The position numbers were made by a program, and so were the translations under genes. A stretch of DNA of 64,000 bases from positions 4,092,001 through 4,156,000 of the forward strand of contig NZ_CP048812.1 in the NCBI RefSeq assembly GCF_010977575.1, written 5' to 3'. Position 1 is the first letter of the stretch. Every line of letters begins with the position of its first letter. The notes under the pieces are model-generated. The model did no database searches. It saw nothing but the letters and a program-made list of their open reading frames with translations, and was not told the origin of the DNA. This DNA is from Halomonas socia. GTDB taxonomy: Bacteria; Pseudomonadota; Gammaproteobacteria; Pseudomonadales; Halomonadaceae. This document shows positions 55,771-64,000 of the stretch, in pieces.

Positions 55771-57012
55771 TCAGTGCCTTCTCAAACGGATGGTTAATCT
55801 ATCGAAAGACGAAGCGGCAAGCAGCGTGCAGATGGCCAGGAATTTTGTCCGATGCCTGATCGCCGTGCCGATATTAGTCACCCCAATAGCGAATACGAAG
55901 ATTAATGCTCCAGCCATGAACATCAGCGCAAGACACTCCTCCTTGCGCCTGACTCGATGCCAGCCCTTATATAGGCGCCAGGCAAGAAACATGTACATGC
56001 CCGAGGCCATGACACCCATCAATTGACGTGGGCTACGTAAGTCCCAAGGAAACGGGGAAAAGGTAAAATACACGATGCGCATCGGAATTAACCAAGGTTG
56101 TGTATAAGGATTTCCCCGTGCAACAAAGCTAGGATAAGCTGAGCCACCACGTCCCTCACTCTGAAAACGAGATTCGATCAAACCTTCAACGCCCTCTTCT
56201 TCATTTTCCCCTCCAATAGTGATGCCCTTGGCCAGACTTATACCGCCGCTACCTACGACAATCAGCATAGCGACCGCGAAAAGCACTACAGCAGAGAAGA
56301 ACTTGCTGGCCACCTGACGTGTCGTCGCACCGCCCTTGATCGACGACACCAGTGTTCTGAACGAGAAGTAACCCAAGTATAGGGCGATGCCCACCATTGC
56401 TCCAATCCACCCCGGGTGAATCATCAGCGCCACGGCAAACATGGAGAAGGCTGCAAATATCCAGATGGTTCCTTTGCCAGACACCCAATTCAAGAAAAAA
56501 TACACGCCCAGTAGAAAGACGACGATGGAAAACTCTTCGCGCAGTGCTAGCACCGAGTTGAATGCAGCGAAAGGAAACAGTGCCATTATATAGGCGCTGA
56601 TGATTGCGGGTTTCCTACCCCACAACCGGTACGCCATGAGACCAGTGAGGAAAATGCCCAACAAACCGGCCAAGAAATTTAACACTGGAAGAACAAAATA
56701 GTTGTAACCAAAGAGCTTCAAGAAAACTGCCCCTACGGTACTATATACGTAGGAAGCACTATAATTGAAAGTATCGAACAAACGTTCCCAATCAAGTAAT
56801 GACCACTGATATGCTGTTCTGGTAAAAACGACAGCGTCACCGTCTGCCCCGGGAGGAGAAAACAAGCCATAGTAATCCAATAGCATAAGAAAACAACGAA
56901 AAGCAAAGCCAATCATAATCGGCCATAGCAGCCAACGATGCTTCATGGACACTATCAAGCAAAAAACGAATGACAGCAAGAATACAAAAGTAACAAAAAG
57001 CGCCGGTATCAT
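55771..57012 (-). CDS. Multi-pass membrane protein, possible Wzy-type polymerase or GT-C enzyme
   Basis: 413 residues with about ten membrane helices. After the second helix, SPPGADGDAVVFTRTAYQWS resembles the acidic loop of GT-C enzymes and polymerases, and a large non-membrane loop around residues 250-300 (GGENEEEGVEGLIESRFQSE) would face the periplasm. In a cluster that otherwise lacks a polymerase this is the best Wzy candidate. The DNA becomes markedly AT-rich from this gene rightward. Confidence 0.6.
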   Translation of the reverse strand: MIPALFVTFVFLLSFVFCLIVSMKHRWLLWPIMIGFAFRCFLMLLDYYGLFSPPGADGDAVVFTRTAYQWSLLDWERLFDTFNYSASYVYSTVGAVFLKLFGYNYFVLPVLNFLAGLLGIFLTGLMAYRLWGRKPAIISAYIMALFPFAAFNSVLALREEFSIVVFLLGVYFFLNWVSGKGTIWIFAAFSMFAVALMIHPGWIGAMVGIALYLGYFSFRTLVSSIKGGATTRQVASKFFSAVVLFAVAMLIVVGSGGISLAKGITIGGENEEEGVEGLIESRFQSEGRGGSAYPSFVARGNPYTQPWLIPMRIVYFTFSPFPWDLRSPRQLMGVMASGMYMFLAWRLYKGWHRVRRKEECLALMFMAGALIFVFAIGVTNIGTAIRHRTKFLAICTLLAASSFDRLTIRLRRH

Positions 57013-57038
57013 ATTTCTCTCATTTACAGGGCCGACTA

Positions 57039-58118
57039 TCAGACCATAAGGGCGTCTTCATATAACGCAAGATGCTTAACTGCCGAGGCTTTTATCAGAT
57101 AATCGCCCGAATAGGTAAGCGCATTATATGAAAACACCTCGCGCAAGCGATGGTTGTTTATCATCATCTCCAACGCCTGCGAATAGCTGCTTTCGATCAA
57201 CTCATCGACAACGATACCATTACATACTTTGTGTACGATTTCCGAACAACCACCAACATTGGTCACCACGACCGGCAGGCCGCTCAAGGTGGCCTCAATT
57301 TGAGCGATTGGCAGTCCTTCCCATGCAGAGGACATCACAAATACATCCGCATCATATAGCAATTCATCGACATTGCTGACGTTGCCCAGGAATTCAACGC
57401 GGCCAGATATGCCTTTCTCATCCGCCAGTCGCACTAGCTCCTTGCGCAGGGCGCCTTCGCCAGCAATTTTCAACCGGTACTTCTGGTCTTCCAACCTGGC
57501 AAGTGAGGCAATGAGTAGCGATAGATTTTTTTGATCAGATAAACGGCCGACACTCAATAGACTGACATCTTCACCACCCTGCCCAGCAACTCTTTGCTTT
57601 TTGCGCACACGCTCCGGTGAAACGCCATTGTCAATTCTGACCACCTTTCTCCGAGAAATACTTTCTAGCAATTTCTTGCAAGCCAAGCAGATCCCGATGT
57701 ATCTGGAAACCTTCAAGTCAAGGAGTTTATAAAGTAACGAACTAGCACCCAGCTTTATATTGTGGTGCGTATAAACCACCTTGGTGTTTTTTAAGAAGAG
57801 AGAAAAAATGGCAGCATAATATAAGTGACAGTGAACGATGTCAGGCGAAAAATAAGATACCGTCTTGCGCATTGCCTTGACACCTAGCCAAGGTTTTTTA
57901 CGCGCAGAAGCACCGATGAAGCCGTACCCGATGCCATTGTCATCCAACTGCTTCAAGAATTCAGCTTCAAATCCACCATCTCGCCCGGCTTCAGAGGCAC
58001 GATCAAGAAAGAGAATGAATACTTCATGCCCCGCCCTGACCATCTCTATAGAGAGGTCTCTTACATATATTTCAGCACCGCCTGCCGCCGCAGAAGATAT
58101 GGCATGGAGAACTCTCAT
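57039..58118 (-). CDS. Family 4 glycosyltransferase
   Basis: 359 residues. N-terminal MRVLHAISSAAAGGAEIYVR is the usual acceptor-domain start. The nucleotide-binding half has LLSVGRLSDQKNLSLLI and AWEGLPIAQIEATLSGLPVV with the conserved Glu pair. It adds a sugar to the growing glycan; specificity unknown. Three bases separate it from the sulfotransferase gene. Confidence 0.9.
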   Translation of the reverse strand: MRVLHAISSAAAGGAEIYVRDLSIEMVRAGHEVFILFLDRASEAGRDGGFEAEFLKQLDDNGIGYGFIGASARKKPWLGVKAMRKTVSYFSPDIVHCHLYYAAIFSLFLKNTKVVYTHHNIKLGASSLLYKLLDLKVSRYIGICLACKKLLESISRRKVVRIDNGVSPERVRKKQRVAGQGGEDVSLLSVGRLSDQKNLSLLIASLARLEDQKYRLKIAGEGALRKELVRLADEKGISGRVEFLGNVSNVDELLYDADVFVMSSAWEGLPIAQIEATLSGLPVVVTNVGGCSEIVHKVCNGIVVDELIESSYSQALEMMINNHRLREVFSYNALTYSGDYLIKASAVKHLALYEDALMV

Positions 58119-58121
58119 AAA

Positions 58122-58766
58122 TCAACTCTTTTCGAATGTATAATCGAATTTATCAACATCTTTTCGGTATAAAGACCTAACCAGCTCCACCATGTCATCG
58201 TTAACATAGGCACTACGGTAGTCGATTTTCTCTGACGTAATATTTTCCCTGCCGACATTTATTCTCTTGCCGAGCACCGACTCAACATATTTTATATCGG
58301 CTTCCAGTCTTTCCACCTTCCCCATATAGTCCGTCAAGAGGCCACCATGCTTACCGACAACGAATCTACTCTGTGGTTGGAATACGAAGTCTATTTTATC
58401 TAAGTTTTGCTTGGCAAGCCACTCAAAGAGAAATCGCTCGAAACTCTCAAACTCTGGAATCTGGTATTGCTCAGGCCGATACATTCCCATGCTATCCGTC
58501 TTTCCCACTTTCGCAAAACGGTACGCTGATAAAACACGATCCCATGGATTTCTTACGAAAGAGAAGACAAATGCTTTAGAAAAAAGCTTTGGGAACTGAA
58601 CCTGGATTTCAGTGGCAGTATAATGCCCCAAGGTTCGGCCATATATGGCTTTGTTCAAGCTGGTACCCGCAGCCTTTGGAACATGTATATATATGCAATT
58701 GTTACGCTTCCAGTGCGAATATCGTCTAAAGAGATTTATTTTATGCTTGACGTCTTTACTGTTCAT
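58122..58766 (-). CDS. Carbohydrate sulfotransferase
   Basis: 214 residues of the family 2 sulfotransferase type. The 5'-phosphosulfate-binding motif is IYIHVPKAAGTSLNKAIYGR near the N-terminus, and the 3'-phosphate motif is VFSFVRNPWDRVLSAYRF near residue 70. It transfers sulfate from PAPS to a sugar hydroxyl. Embedded between glycosyltransferase genes (11-base overlap with the one upstream) and about 3 kb from cysNC, which makes PAPS, so the surface glycan is probably sulfated. Confidence 0.87.
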   Translation of the reverse strand: MNSKDVKHKINLFRRYSHWKRNNCIYIHVPKAAGTSLNKAIYGRTLGHYTATEIQVQFPKLFSKAFVFSFVRNPWDRVLSAYRFAKVGKTDSMGMYRPEQYQIPEFESFERFLFEWLAKQNLDKIDFVFQPQSRFVVGKHGGLLTDYMGKVERLEADIKYVESVLGKRINVGRENITSEKIDYRSAYVNDDMVELVRSLYRKDVDKFDYTFEKS

Positions 58767-59901
58767 TTATATTCCTGGAAATCAGTTGAGCATATTGTGA
58801 CGTCACAAATGAAATAGTGAATTGCTCAAGGTGTTTCTTCAGATCGTCACTCATTTCCCTAGCGCATGAATTACTAGAAGAATTACAATTACCTTCAAAA
58901 TAAAGGCGCGCAATTGCTTCCGCCATTTCTTTATCATCGCCAATGCCAACAAGGGTACCAAAGCGCCCCCCATCAAGTATCTCGCTTGGCCCGCTGCGAC
59001 AATCCGTAGAAATCACATCAATACCACTACCTAGCGCCTCTATTAGGGCGTTAGGCAGCCCCTCCCAGCGGGAAGAAAAGAGAAACAGATGGTAACCGCC
59101 TATCTTGCTTTCAATATTCGGGTCAAAAGGCCTTAAGAAAATTCGATCCTGCAGCCCTCGGTGAGCTATCTCACTGTGTAGCTCATCATACAACTCACCT
59201 TCCCCATAAATATCTAGCTCAACATCAGCACCCAAAGTATTAACTGCGTGATCTATTGCGCGAACAAGCATGTGCTGATCTTTTGCTTGAGACAACCTAC
59301 CAACATTGACTGCTTTAACTTTCTTATTACTACAAATCACCCCATTATCTGAATTATATAACTCACTTGGCAAGGTATCAAAGACGGGGTTATAAATACA
59401 ATGAACTTTCGATGCGTCCAAGCGGTAATATTCGCACAGTGCACTGCCAGAGTCTTTCGAATTAACTAGTACGATAGGAGCACTCCGGCATGAAAGACCG
59501 TGCAAGGATGAAAGAATTTTAGTGACTAACGTACTTTTCATATGGCGATATTTAGCTGAAACATTAGTCCTAACATTTGGCACCCGCAAACACTTATAGG
59601 GCCAAGTTAATAGGCAAGCAAAATATGTAATAATGTTTGGCAAATCAGTAAATGAAAGGATGACATCAGGACGTTCATTCTTTATTATCCTACTAACTTC
59701 GAACGCTCGTAGAAAAGTTTTATTAGTTGATATTTTTTTAGTCTTGACATTCCCATGGAGCTCATACTCTTGACCTTCTTTAGATTTCCAATAAATATAT
59801 GAAACATCATGCCCAAAAGCGGCAAGAGCACCTGATAATTTGACAGCAACCTTTTCTGCACCACCGCCGCCAAATGAAGAACATATAAAAAAGACCTTCA
59901 T
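58756..59901 (-). CDS. Family 4 glycosyltransferase
   Basis: About 381 residues from ATG 59901 (AGGTGAGAG upstream; a GTG at 59910 is possible). MKVFFICSSFGGGGAEKVAV at the N-terminus; KAVNVGRLSQAKDQHMLV and SSRWEGLPNALIEALGSGID in the donor-binding half. Strongly AT-rich. One of three GT4 enzymes in the cluster; linkage unknown. Confidence 0.9.
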   Translation of the reverse strand: MKVFFICSSFGGGGAEKVAVKLSGALAAFGHDVSYIYWKSKEGQEYELHGNVKTKKISTNKTFLRAFEVSRIIKNERPDVILSFTDLPNIITYFACLLTWPYKCLRVPNVRTNVSAKYRHMKSTLVTKILSSLHGLSCRSAPIVLVNSKDSGSALCEYYRLDASKVHCIYNPVFDTLPSELYNSDNGVICSNKKVKAVNVGRLSQAKDQHMLVRAIDHAVNTLGADVELDIYGEGELYDELHSEIAHRGLQDRIFLRPFDPNIESKIGGYHLFLFSSRWEGLPNALIEALGSGIDVISTDCRSGPSEILDGGRFGTLVGIGDDKEMAEAIARLYFEGNCNSSSNSCAREMSDDLKKHLEQFTISFVTSQYAQLISRNINEQ

Positions 59902-59967
59902 AACTCTCACCTAAGCTGATAAAAAAGCCCCTCACCCATTTATATTAAAAATCATATTTCTATAGTT

Positions 59968-60977
59968 TTAATTATCCAAAAGATCTTCTATCATAAAAAA
60001 CTCGGGTGTGAAAAAGCCTTCTTTCCACTCCATGTCACTATTCCAATACCCTGGACATTCTCGATAGACTGACGTTAGAAAAGAGTAACTTATTTCTATT
60101 ATTTTCGGTTCATTTTCATGATAGACAAAATCATAAGCGAGAGACTGTGCATCTAATTTACGGGTTATGTCAAAAGCAATAGCAACACATTCTTCCGGGA
60201 TATGTTCCTTTTCGTACTTTATATAACCACTGCCAGATGCTCTAAAATCACCGTCTCTTACCATTCTTTTTATTGCAAAGGCTCTTTCCCCAATGACAAT
60301 AACTCTAATGTCAAAGCTGTTATCGGGGATAAAATCCTGGAAATATACATACCCCCTCTCTTTTGACAGTTCTTTCTGTTTCTTAGTAGGTATAAATAGC
60401 CTAGCAAGGCCTTTTATTATTTCTATCAATGACTTCAAATTCTTCTTCCGCTTAAATCTCCAAAGGCCTTCTGACAATTTCCTAGTCCGTGGATGTCGGG
60501 TAAAACCAGCGCCAAAAGACTTTTCCACAAGAGCTCGTGCACTTTTTTTATCCTTTACTTTCTTTACATTTTCAGCACCAGCTCCACCTCTCAATTTAAA
60601 TACTTTGGGGAAATTTACATGATCTACCCAATTTAACGCTTCCTTTTTATCAAAAAAATGTATGAATTGACTAACGGGGCGTTAATTGCCTCTAATAAAT
60701 ATTTTTGCGCCAGCTTGTCATCAAAATGCCAACATGTTTTAGAATTTGGAAAAACATTAACTCCAATGTGCTCCAAGCTCATAATTATACTTTTTGCAGC
60801 CACTATGTCTTTTATATTATTATGGTGCCAATGCCATAACAGTGCTGAACAACCTTTTACTTCTATGATTATATCACTAGAGTAGCAATCGACTACTTTA
60901 TAGTCAATGCCGTTATCTTCACAATAAGTTATCCATTTTTCACTAAACCCGTTTTCTCTATGGTGAATTGCAATCAT
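59968..60977 (-). pseudogene. ATP-grasp gene broken by a frameshift in an A7 run
   Basis: Two reading frames form one protein. The first (60977 down to 60633) carries the pre-ATP-grasp part with SKTCWHFDDKLAQKYLLEAI. The second (from about 60650 down to 59968) carries FKLRGGAGAENVKKVKDK, VYFQDFIPDNSFDIRVIVIG and AYDFVYHENEPKIIEISYSF, the ATP- and metal-binding parts. One extra A in the run at 60652-60658 would join them into about 335 residues. Related proteins ligate amino acids or similar groups. Either inactive, phase variable or a sequencing error. Confidence 0.75.
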
Positions 60978-61013
60978 AAAAAGACCTTGTTTTTGAGCAA
61001 ATATCCGAGGAAA

Positions 61014-61976
61014 TTATTTTAACGACTTATACAAGCGATAAACAAACCTCATCGGCAAGAAGGAAACAGTCATCATATAAAGCGCGAACCACAAATCATC
61101 TTTTAAGTAGCAATAATGCCTTATTTTAAAGTTTTCCTTTCCCCTCTTGATATTTCCCATCCAGGCATCTTTAAGACTTCTATTCAGATTTTTTTTCAAC
61201 AGTTTTTTTTCTTGTTCATCTAAGCCAACGGATAATTCTTCGAATACGCGGGATGTCATCAAATGTGGCGTTGATTCTGCCGACTTAATTGTTTGCCCTT
61301 CAACCGAAGCGGAATAAACTCCCCCAAGGTGATTACTCCAGACAAGAATTTTATGATGACATACTAGCTTAAGCCATGCATATAAATCTCCACCTCTTTT
61401 TGCTCCACTACCATCTGGAAACAAGTTATTGGCGACTGGCGAGGAGCGTTTGACACAACACATACTCGTCAATATTGGTCTTTGCTTTCTCATTGAATAT
61501 AGCAGGTAGTCTTTGACACCAACAACTATTATTCCTTCGCTTTTATTAATATTATAAAAAGGACACTCAAAAGTTTTATTCGCACTTTTTATCATCCAGC
61601 CGGACCCTAAAAAGCAGGCCGAAGGATAATTCTCAGACACATTTTTCATTTTTTCTAGATGCTCAGGATACCAAATATCATCTGCATCTAAAAAAGCCAG
61701 CCACTGACCTTGTGCTTTCATTATTCCTAAATTTCGCGCTGCATAACCACCTGGCCCTGGTTTGTCCCTATGATAAATTTTTATACGTTCATCATTTATG
61801 TTTGCAACCTCATCATTACTTCTATCTGTTGATGGGTCGCAAACAATAATTATTTCAAAATCTTGATAGGTTTGATTTATAACTGAATCAACTGCCCGCC
61901 TTATATATCCTTCTTTATTATAAATTGGCATTATAACAGAGAAGAACGGCTCCTTTTTATCAACCATTTTTTTCAC
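61014..61976 (-). CDS. Family 2 glycosyltransferase
   Basis: 320 residues (GTG 61976, or ATG 61967). GT-A fold: FFSVIMPIYNKEGYIRRAVD, then NQTYQDFEIIIVCDPSTD and the metal-binding QWLAFLDADDIWYPEHLEK. It is the first gene of the AT-rich leftward glycan block and lies 38 bases from the frameshifted ATP-grasp gene. Sugar specificity unknown. Confidence 0.92.
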   Translation of the reverse strand: MKKMVDKKEPFFSVIMPIYNKEGYIRRAVDSVINQTYQDFEIIIVCDPSTDRSNDEVANINDERIKIYHRDKPGPGGYAARNLGIMKAQGQWLAFLDADDIWYPEHLEKMKNVSENYPSACFLGSGWMIKSANKTFECPFYNINKSEGIIVVGVKDYLLYSMRKQRPILTSMCCVKRSSPVANNLFPDGSGAKRGGDLYAWLKLVCHHKILVWSNHLGGVYSASVEGQTIKSAESTPHLMTSRVFEELSVGLDEQEKKLLKKNLNRSLKDAWMGNIKRGKENFKIRHYCYLKDDLWFALYMMTVSFLPMRFVYRLYKSLK

Positions 61977-62008
61977 TCACAGAAAACTAGCAATCGGTGC
62001 CATCATGA

Positions 62009-63940
62009 TTAAATAATTTTAACTATAAAACGCTGCAATGCTTCATGAGGTTGATCGGTATAGTTAAGCGTAATTTCAGCATTAATTGGGACTTCATACG
62101 GACTATCAATCCCCGTAAAGTCCTTGATCTTGCCCTCCCGCGCCTTCTGGTACAGCCCCTTGGGGTCGCGCTGCTCGCAGATGTCCAGCGGGGTGTCGAC
62201 GTGCACTTCGATGAAGGCGTCGTCGTCGAACAGCGCGCGCACCGCGTCGCGGTCCTTGCGGAACGGGGAGATGAAGGCGGTGATGACGATGATGCCGGCT
62301 TCAGCAAACAGCCGCGCCACCTCGCCCACCCGGCGAATGTTCTCGCCGCGGTCGTCTTCGCCCATACCGAGGTCCTTGCATAGCCCGTGGCGGACGTTGT
62401 CGCCATCCAGCAGCATGGTGTGATAGCCACGCCGGTTGAGTTCGATCTCCAGGGCGTTGGCCAGGGTCGACTTGCCGGAGCCGGAGAGCCCGGTGAACCA
62501 GATGCACTTGCCGGCGTGGCCGTTGAGCTGCTCGCGCATGGCCTGGGTGACGCTGGTGCGGTTCCAGACCACGTTGGCCTTGCTGTCGTGGGCGCGGTAC
62601 TCGTAGGGGGTTTCGCTGTCGGTGGGCTGGTGGATCATGCCGGCGCCGACGGTGACGTTGGTCAGCCGGTCGATAAGGATGAAGCTGCCGGTACCGGGGC
62701 TCTTGCGGTAGTCGTCCACCGGCACCGGGGCGGTGAGCTCGACGCTGCAGCGGGCGATGCTGTTGAGGTCGAGGTGCTCGGCGTGGCGGTGCTCGAGGGT
62801 GTTGACGTCGATCTGGTAGTCGATGGCGGTGACCTTGCCGGCCAGGTCGCGGGTGGCGAGCTTGAGGTCGTAGAGCTTGCCGGGTTCGAGCGCGGTGTCG
62901 TGCATCCAGACGATGTCGGCTTCGAAGCCGACGACCAGCGGGACCTCGGCATCGCCGCCCACCAGCCAGTCGCCGCGGGAGATGTCGATTTCGTCGGCGA
63001 GCGTGAGGGTAATCGCCTGGCCGGGATAGGCGACGTCGAGGTCGCCGTCATAGGTGACGAGGCGCTCGACGCTGCTGGTCTTGCCCGAGGGCAGCGCCTT
63101 GACCGTTTGCCCGGGGCGCAGGATGCCGGCGGCCAGGGTGCCGCAGTAGCCGCGGAAGTCGAGGTTGGGGCGGTTGACGTACTGCACCGGAAAACGCAGG
63201 TCGCTGAGGTTCTGGTCGTGGGTGATCTCGACGCTTTCGAGTAGCTGCAGCAGCGTGGCGCCGGGGGCGCCGCTGGCGTCGCGGTACCAGGGGGTGTGCT
63301 GGCTGGCGTCGACGACGTTGTCGCCATTCAGCGCCGAGAGCGGGATGAAGCGAATGTCCGGGGCGTGCAGCTTGGCGGCGACCTCCTGGTACTGCGCGAC
63401 GATCTCGTCGTAGCGCGCCTCGGAGAACTCGACCAGGTCCATCTTGTTGATGGCGATCACCAGGTGCTGGATGCCCAGCAGGTCGGCGATGAAGCTGTGC
63501 CGGCGGGTCTGGGTCTGCACGCCGTAGCGGGCGTCGATCAGGATCACCGCCAGGCTCGCCGTGGAGGCGCCGGTGGCCATGTTGCGGGTGTACTGCTCGT
63601 GGCCCGGGGTGTCGGCGATGATGAACTTGCGCTTGTCGGTGGAGAAGAAGCGATAGGCGACGTCGATGGTGATGCCCTGCTCGCGCTCCGACTGCAGGCC
63701 GTCGACCAGCAGCGCCAGGTCGACGGCGTCGCCGGTGGTGCCGCTGGTCTTGGAGGCCTGGGTGATCGCCGCCAGTTGGTCCTCGTAGATCATCTTGGAG
63801 TCGTGCAGCAGCCGCCCGATCAGGGTCGACTTGCCGTCGTCGACGCTGCCGCAGGTGATGAAGCGCAGCAGGTCCTTGTTCTCGTGTTCCTTGAGGTAGG
63901 ACTCGATGTCGTCGGCGATGAGTGCAGACTGGTGTGACAT
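62009..63940 (-). CDS. cysNC: Fused sulfate adenylyltransferase subunit 1 / APS kinase
   Basis: 643 residues in two enzymes. Residues 1-450 are CysN, an EF-Tu-like GTPase (P-loop [38 protein letters not shown]), which with CysD makes APS from sulfate and ATP. Residues 455-643 are CysC (P-loop [18 protein letters not shown], then [15 protein letters not shown]), which makes PAPS. High GC, unlike the glycan genes to the left. The ATG overlaps the cysD stop. PAPS feeds sulfate reduction and probably the sulfotransferase at 58122. Confidence 0.96.
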   Translation of the reverse strand: MSHQSALIADDIESYLKEHENKDLLRFITCGSVDDGKSTLIGRLLHDSKMIYEDQLAAITQASKTSGTTGDAVDLALLVDGLQSEREQGITIDVAYRFFSTDKRKFIIADTPGHEQYTRNMATGASTASLAVILIDARYGVQTQTRRHSFIADLLGIQHLVIAINKMDLVEFSEARYDEIVAQYQEVAAKLHAPDIRFIPLSALNGDNVVDASQHTPWYRDASGAPGATLLQLLESVEITHDQNLSDLRFPVQYVNRPNLDFRGYCGTLAAGILRPGQTVKALPSGKTSSVERLVTYDGDLDVAYPGQAITLTLADEIDISRGDWLVGGDAEVPLVVGFEADIVWMHDTALEPGKLYDLKLATRDLAGKVTAIDYQIDVNTLEHRHAEHLDLNSIARCSVELTAPVPVDDYRKSPGTGSFILIDRLTNVTVGAGMIHQPTDSETPYEYRAHDSKANVVWNRTSVTQAMREQLNGHAGKCIWFTGLSGSGKSTLANALEIELNRRGYHTMLLDGDNVRHGLCKDLGMGEDDRGENIRRVGEVARLFAEAGIIVITAFISPFRKDRDAVRALFDDDAFIEVHVDTPLDICEQRDPKGLYQKAREGKIKDFTGIDSPYEVPINAEITLNYTDQPHEALQRFIVKII

Positions 63941-64000
63941 TAGAAATATCCCTCGCGCTTCTTCTTCTCCATGGAGCCGGCCTGGTCGTGGTCGATGGCG
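63940..64000 (-). CDS. cysD: Sulfate adenylyltransferase subunit 2 (C-terminal end only)
   Basis: The last 19 residues, [19 protein letters not shown], and a TAA stop that overlaps the cysNC start (TAATG). This ending is typical of CysD, and the CysD-CysN order is usual. The rest lies outside the window. Confidence 0.85.
   Translation of the reverse strand, partial: AIDHDQAGSMEKKKREGYF

Noticed and set aside
1-64000. CRISPR arrays, rRNA and tRNA genes
   Set aside because: No regularly spaced direct repeats and no recognisable RNA-gene sequences were found on either strand by reading.

Overview
The window looks like a chromosome segment of a moderately halophilic gammaproteobacterium close to Halomonas (Halomonadaceae). 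The reasons are high GC in the core genes, acidic proteins such as the flagellin mid-region, and the gene order leuC-leuD-leuB-asd-fimV-truA-trpF-(trpB-trpA)-accD-folC-dedD-cvpA-purF-metZ. This is inference from gene content and order; no database search was possible.

Layout. 0-2.4 kb: end of a mobile element, with a tyrosine integrase cut by the window edge, a small HUH/Rep-like protein and about 0.8 kb of decayed DNA. 2.4-6.7 kb: flagellin and two flagellar cap genes, each with its own sigma-28 type promoter. 6.8-8.1 kb: a PAS-GGDEF gene flanked by two copies of a REP-like repeat. 8.1-30.2 kb: a long leftward block of housekeeping genes (methionine, purine, folate, fatty acid, tryptophan, leucine and lysine/threonine pathways), followed by a divergent LysR gene, a membrane protein and a zinc-ribbon protein.

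Two lasso-peptide-type RiPP loci stand out. Locus A (16.7-21.5 kb) sits between trpF and trpB. It encodes an asparagine-synthetase-like cyclase, two precursor peptides, a phosphoribosyltransferase-like protein, a PqqD-like protein with an N-terminal extension and an HPr-kinase-like protein, but no recognisable B2 leader protease. Locus B (about 33.3-49.8 kb) has three further precursors, a cyclase, a PqqD-like RRE, a B2 protease, two HPr-kinase-like genes (one frameshifted), an ATP-grasp protein, an ABC exporter, a nucleotidyltransferase and an O-antigen-ligase-like protein. Unusually, it also has a CobS/CobT-like AAA+/VWA pair; the CobT-like gene overlaps the cyclase gene by ATGA. An IS1380-family element lies between the CobS- and CobT-like genes and seems to break a third small gene. 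All five precursors share a leader with exactly spaced Y, P, G and T residues. The three locus B cores end in Ser, the residue phosphorylated by this kinase type in paeninodin-like systems.

49.9-62.0 kb: a surface-polysaccharide cluster (UDP-sugar dehydrogenase, galE, initiating sugar transferase, four other glycosyltransferases, a multi-pass membrane protein, a sulfotransferase and a frameshifted ATP-grasp gene). It becomes strikingly AT-rich from about 55.8 kb, which suggests horizontal acquisition. 62.0-64.0 kb: cysNC and the end of cysD, which would supply PAPS for the sulfotransferase. No rRNA, tRNA or CRISPR array was seen.
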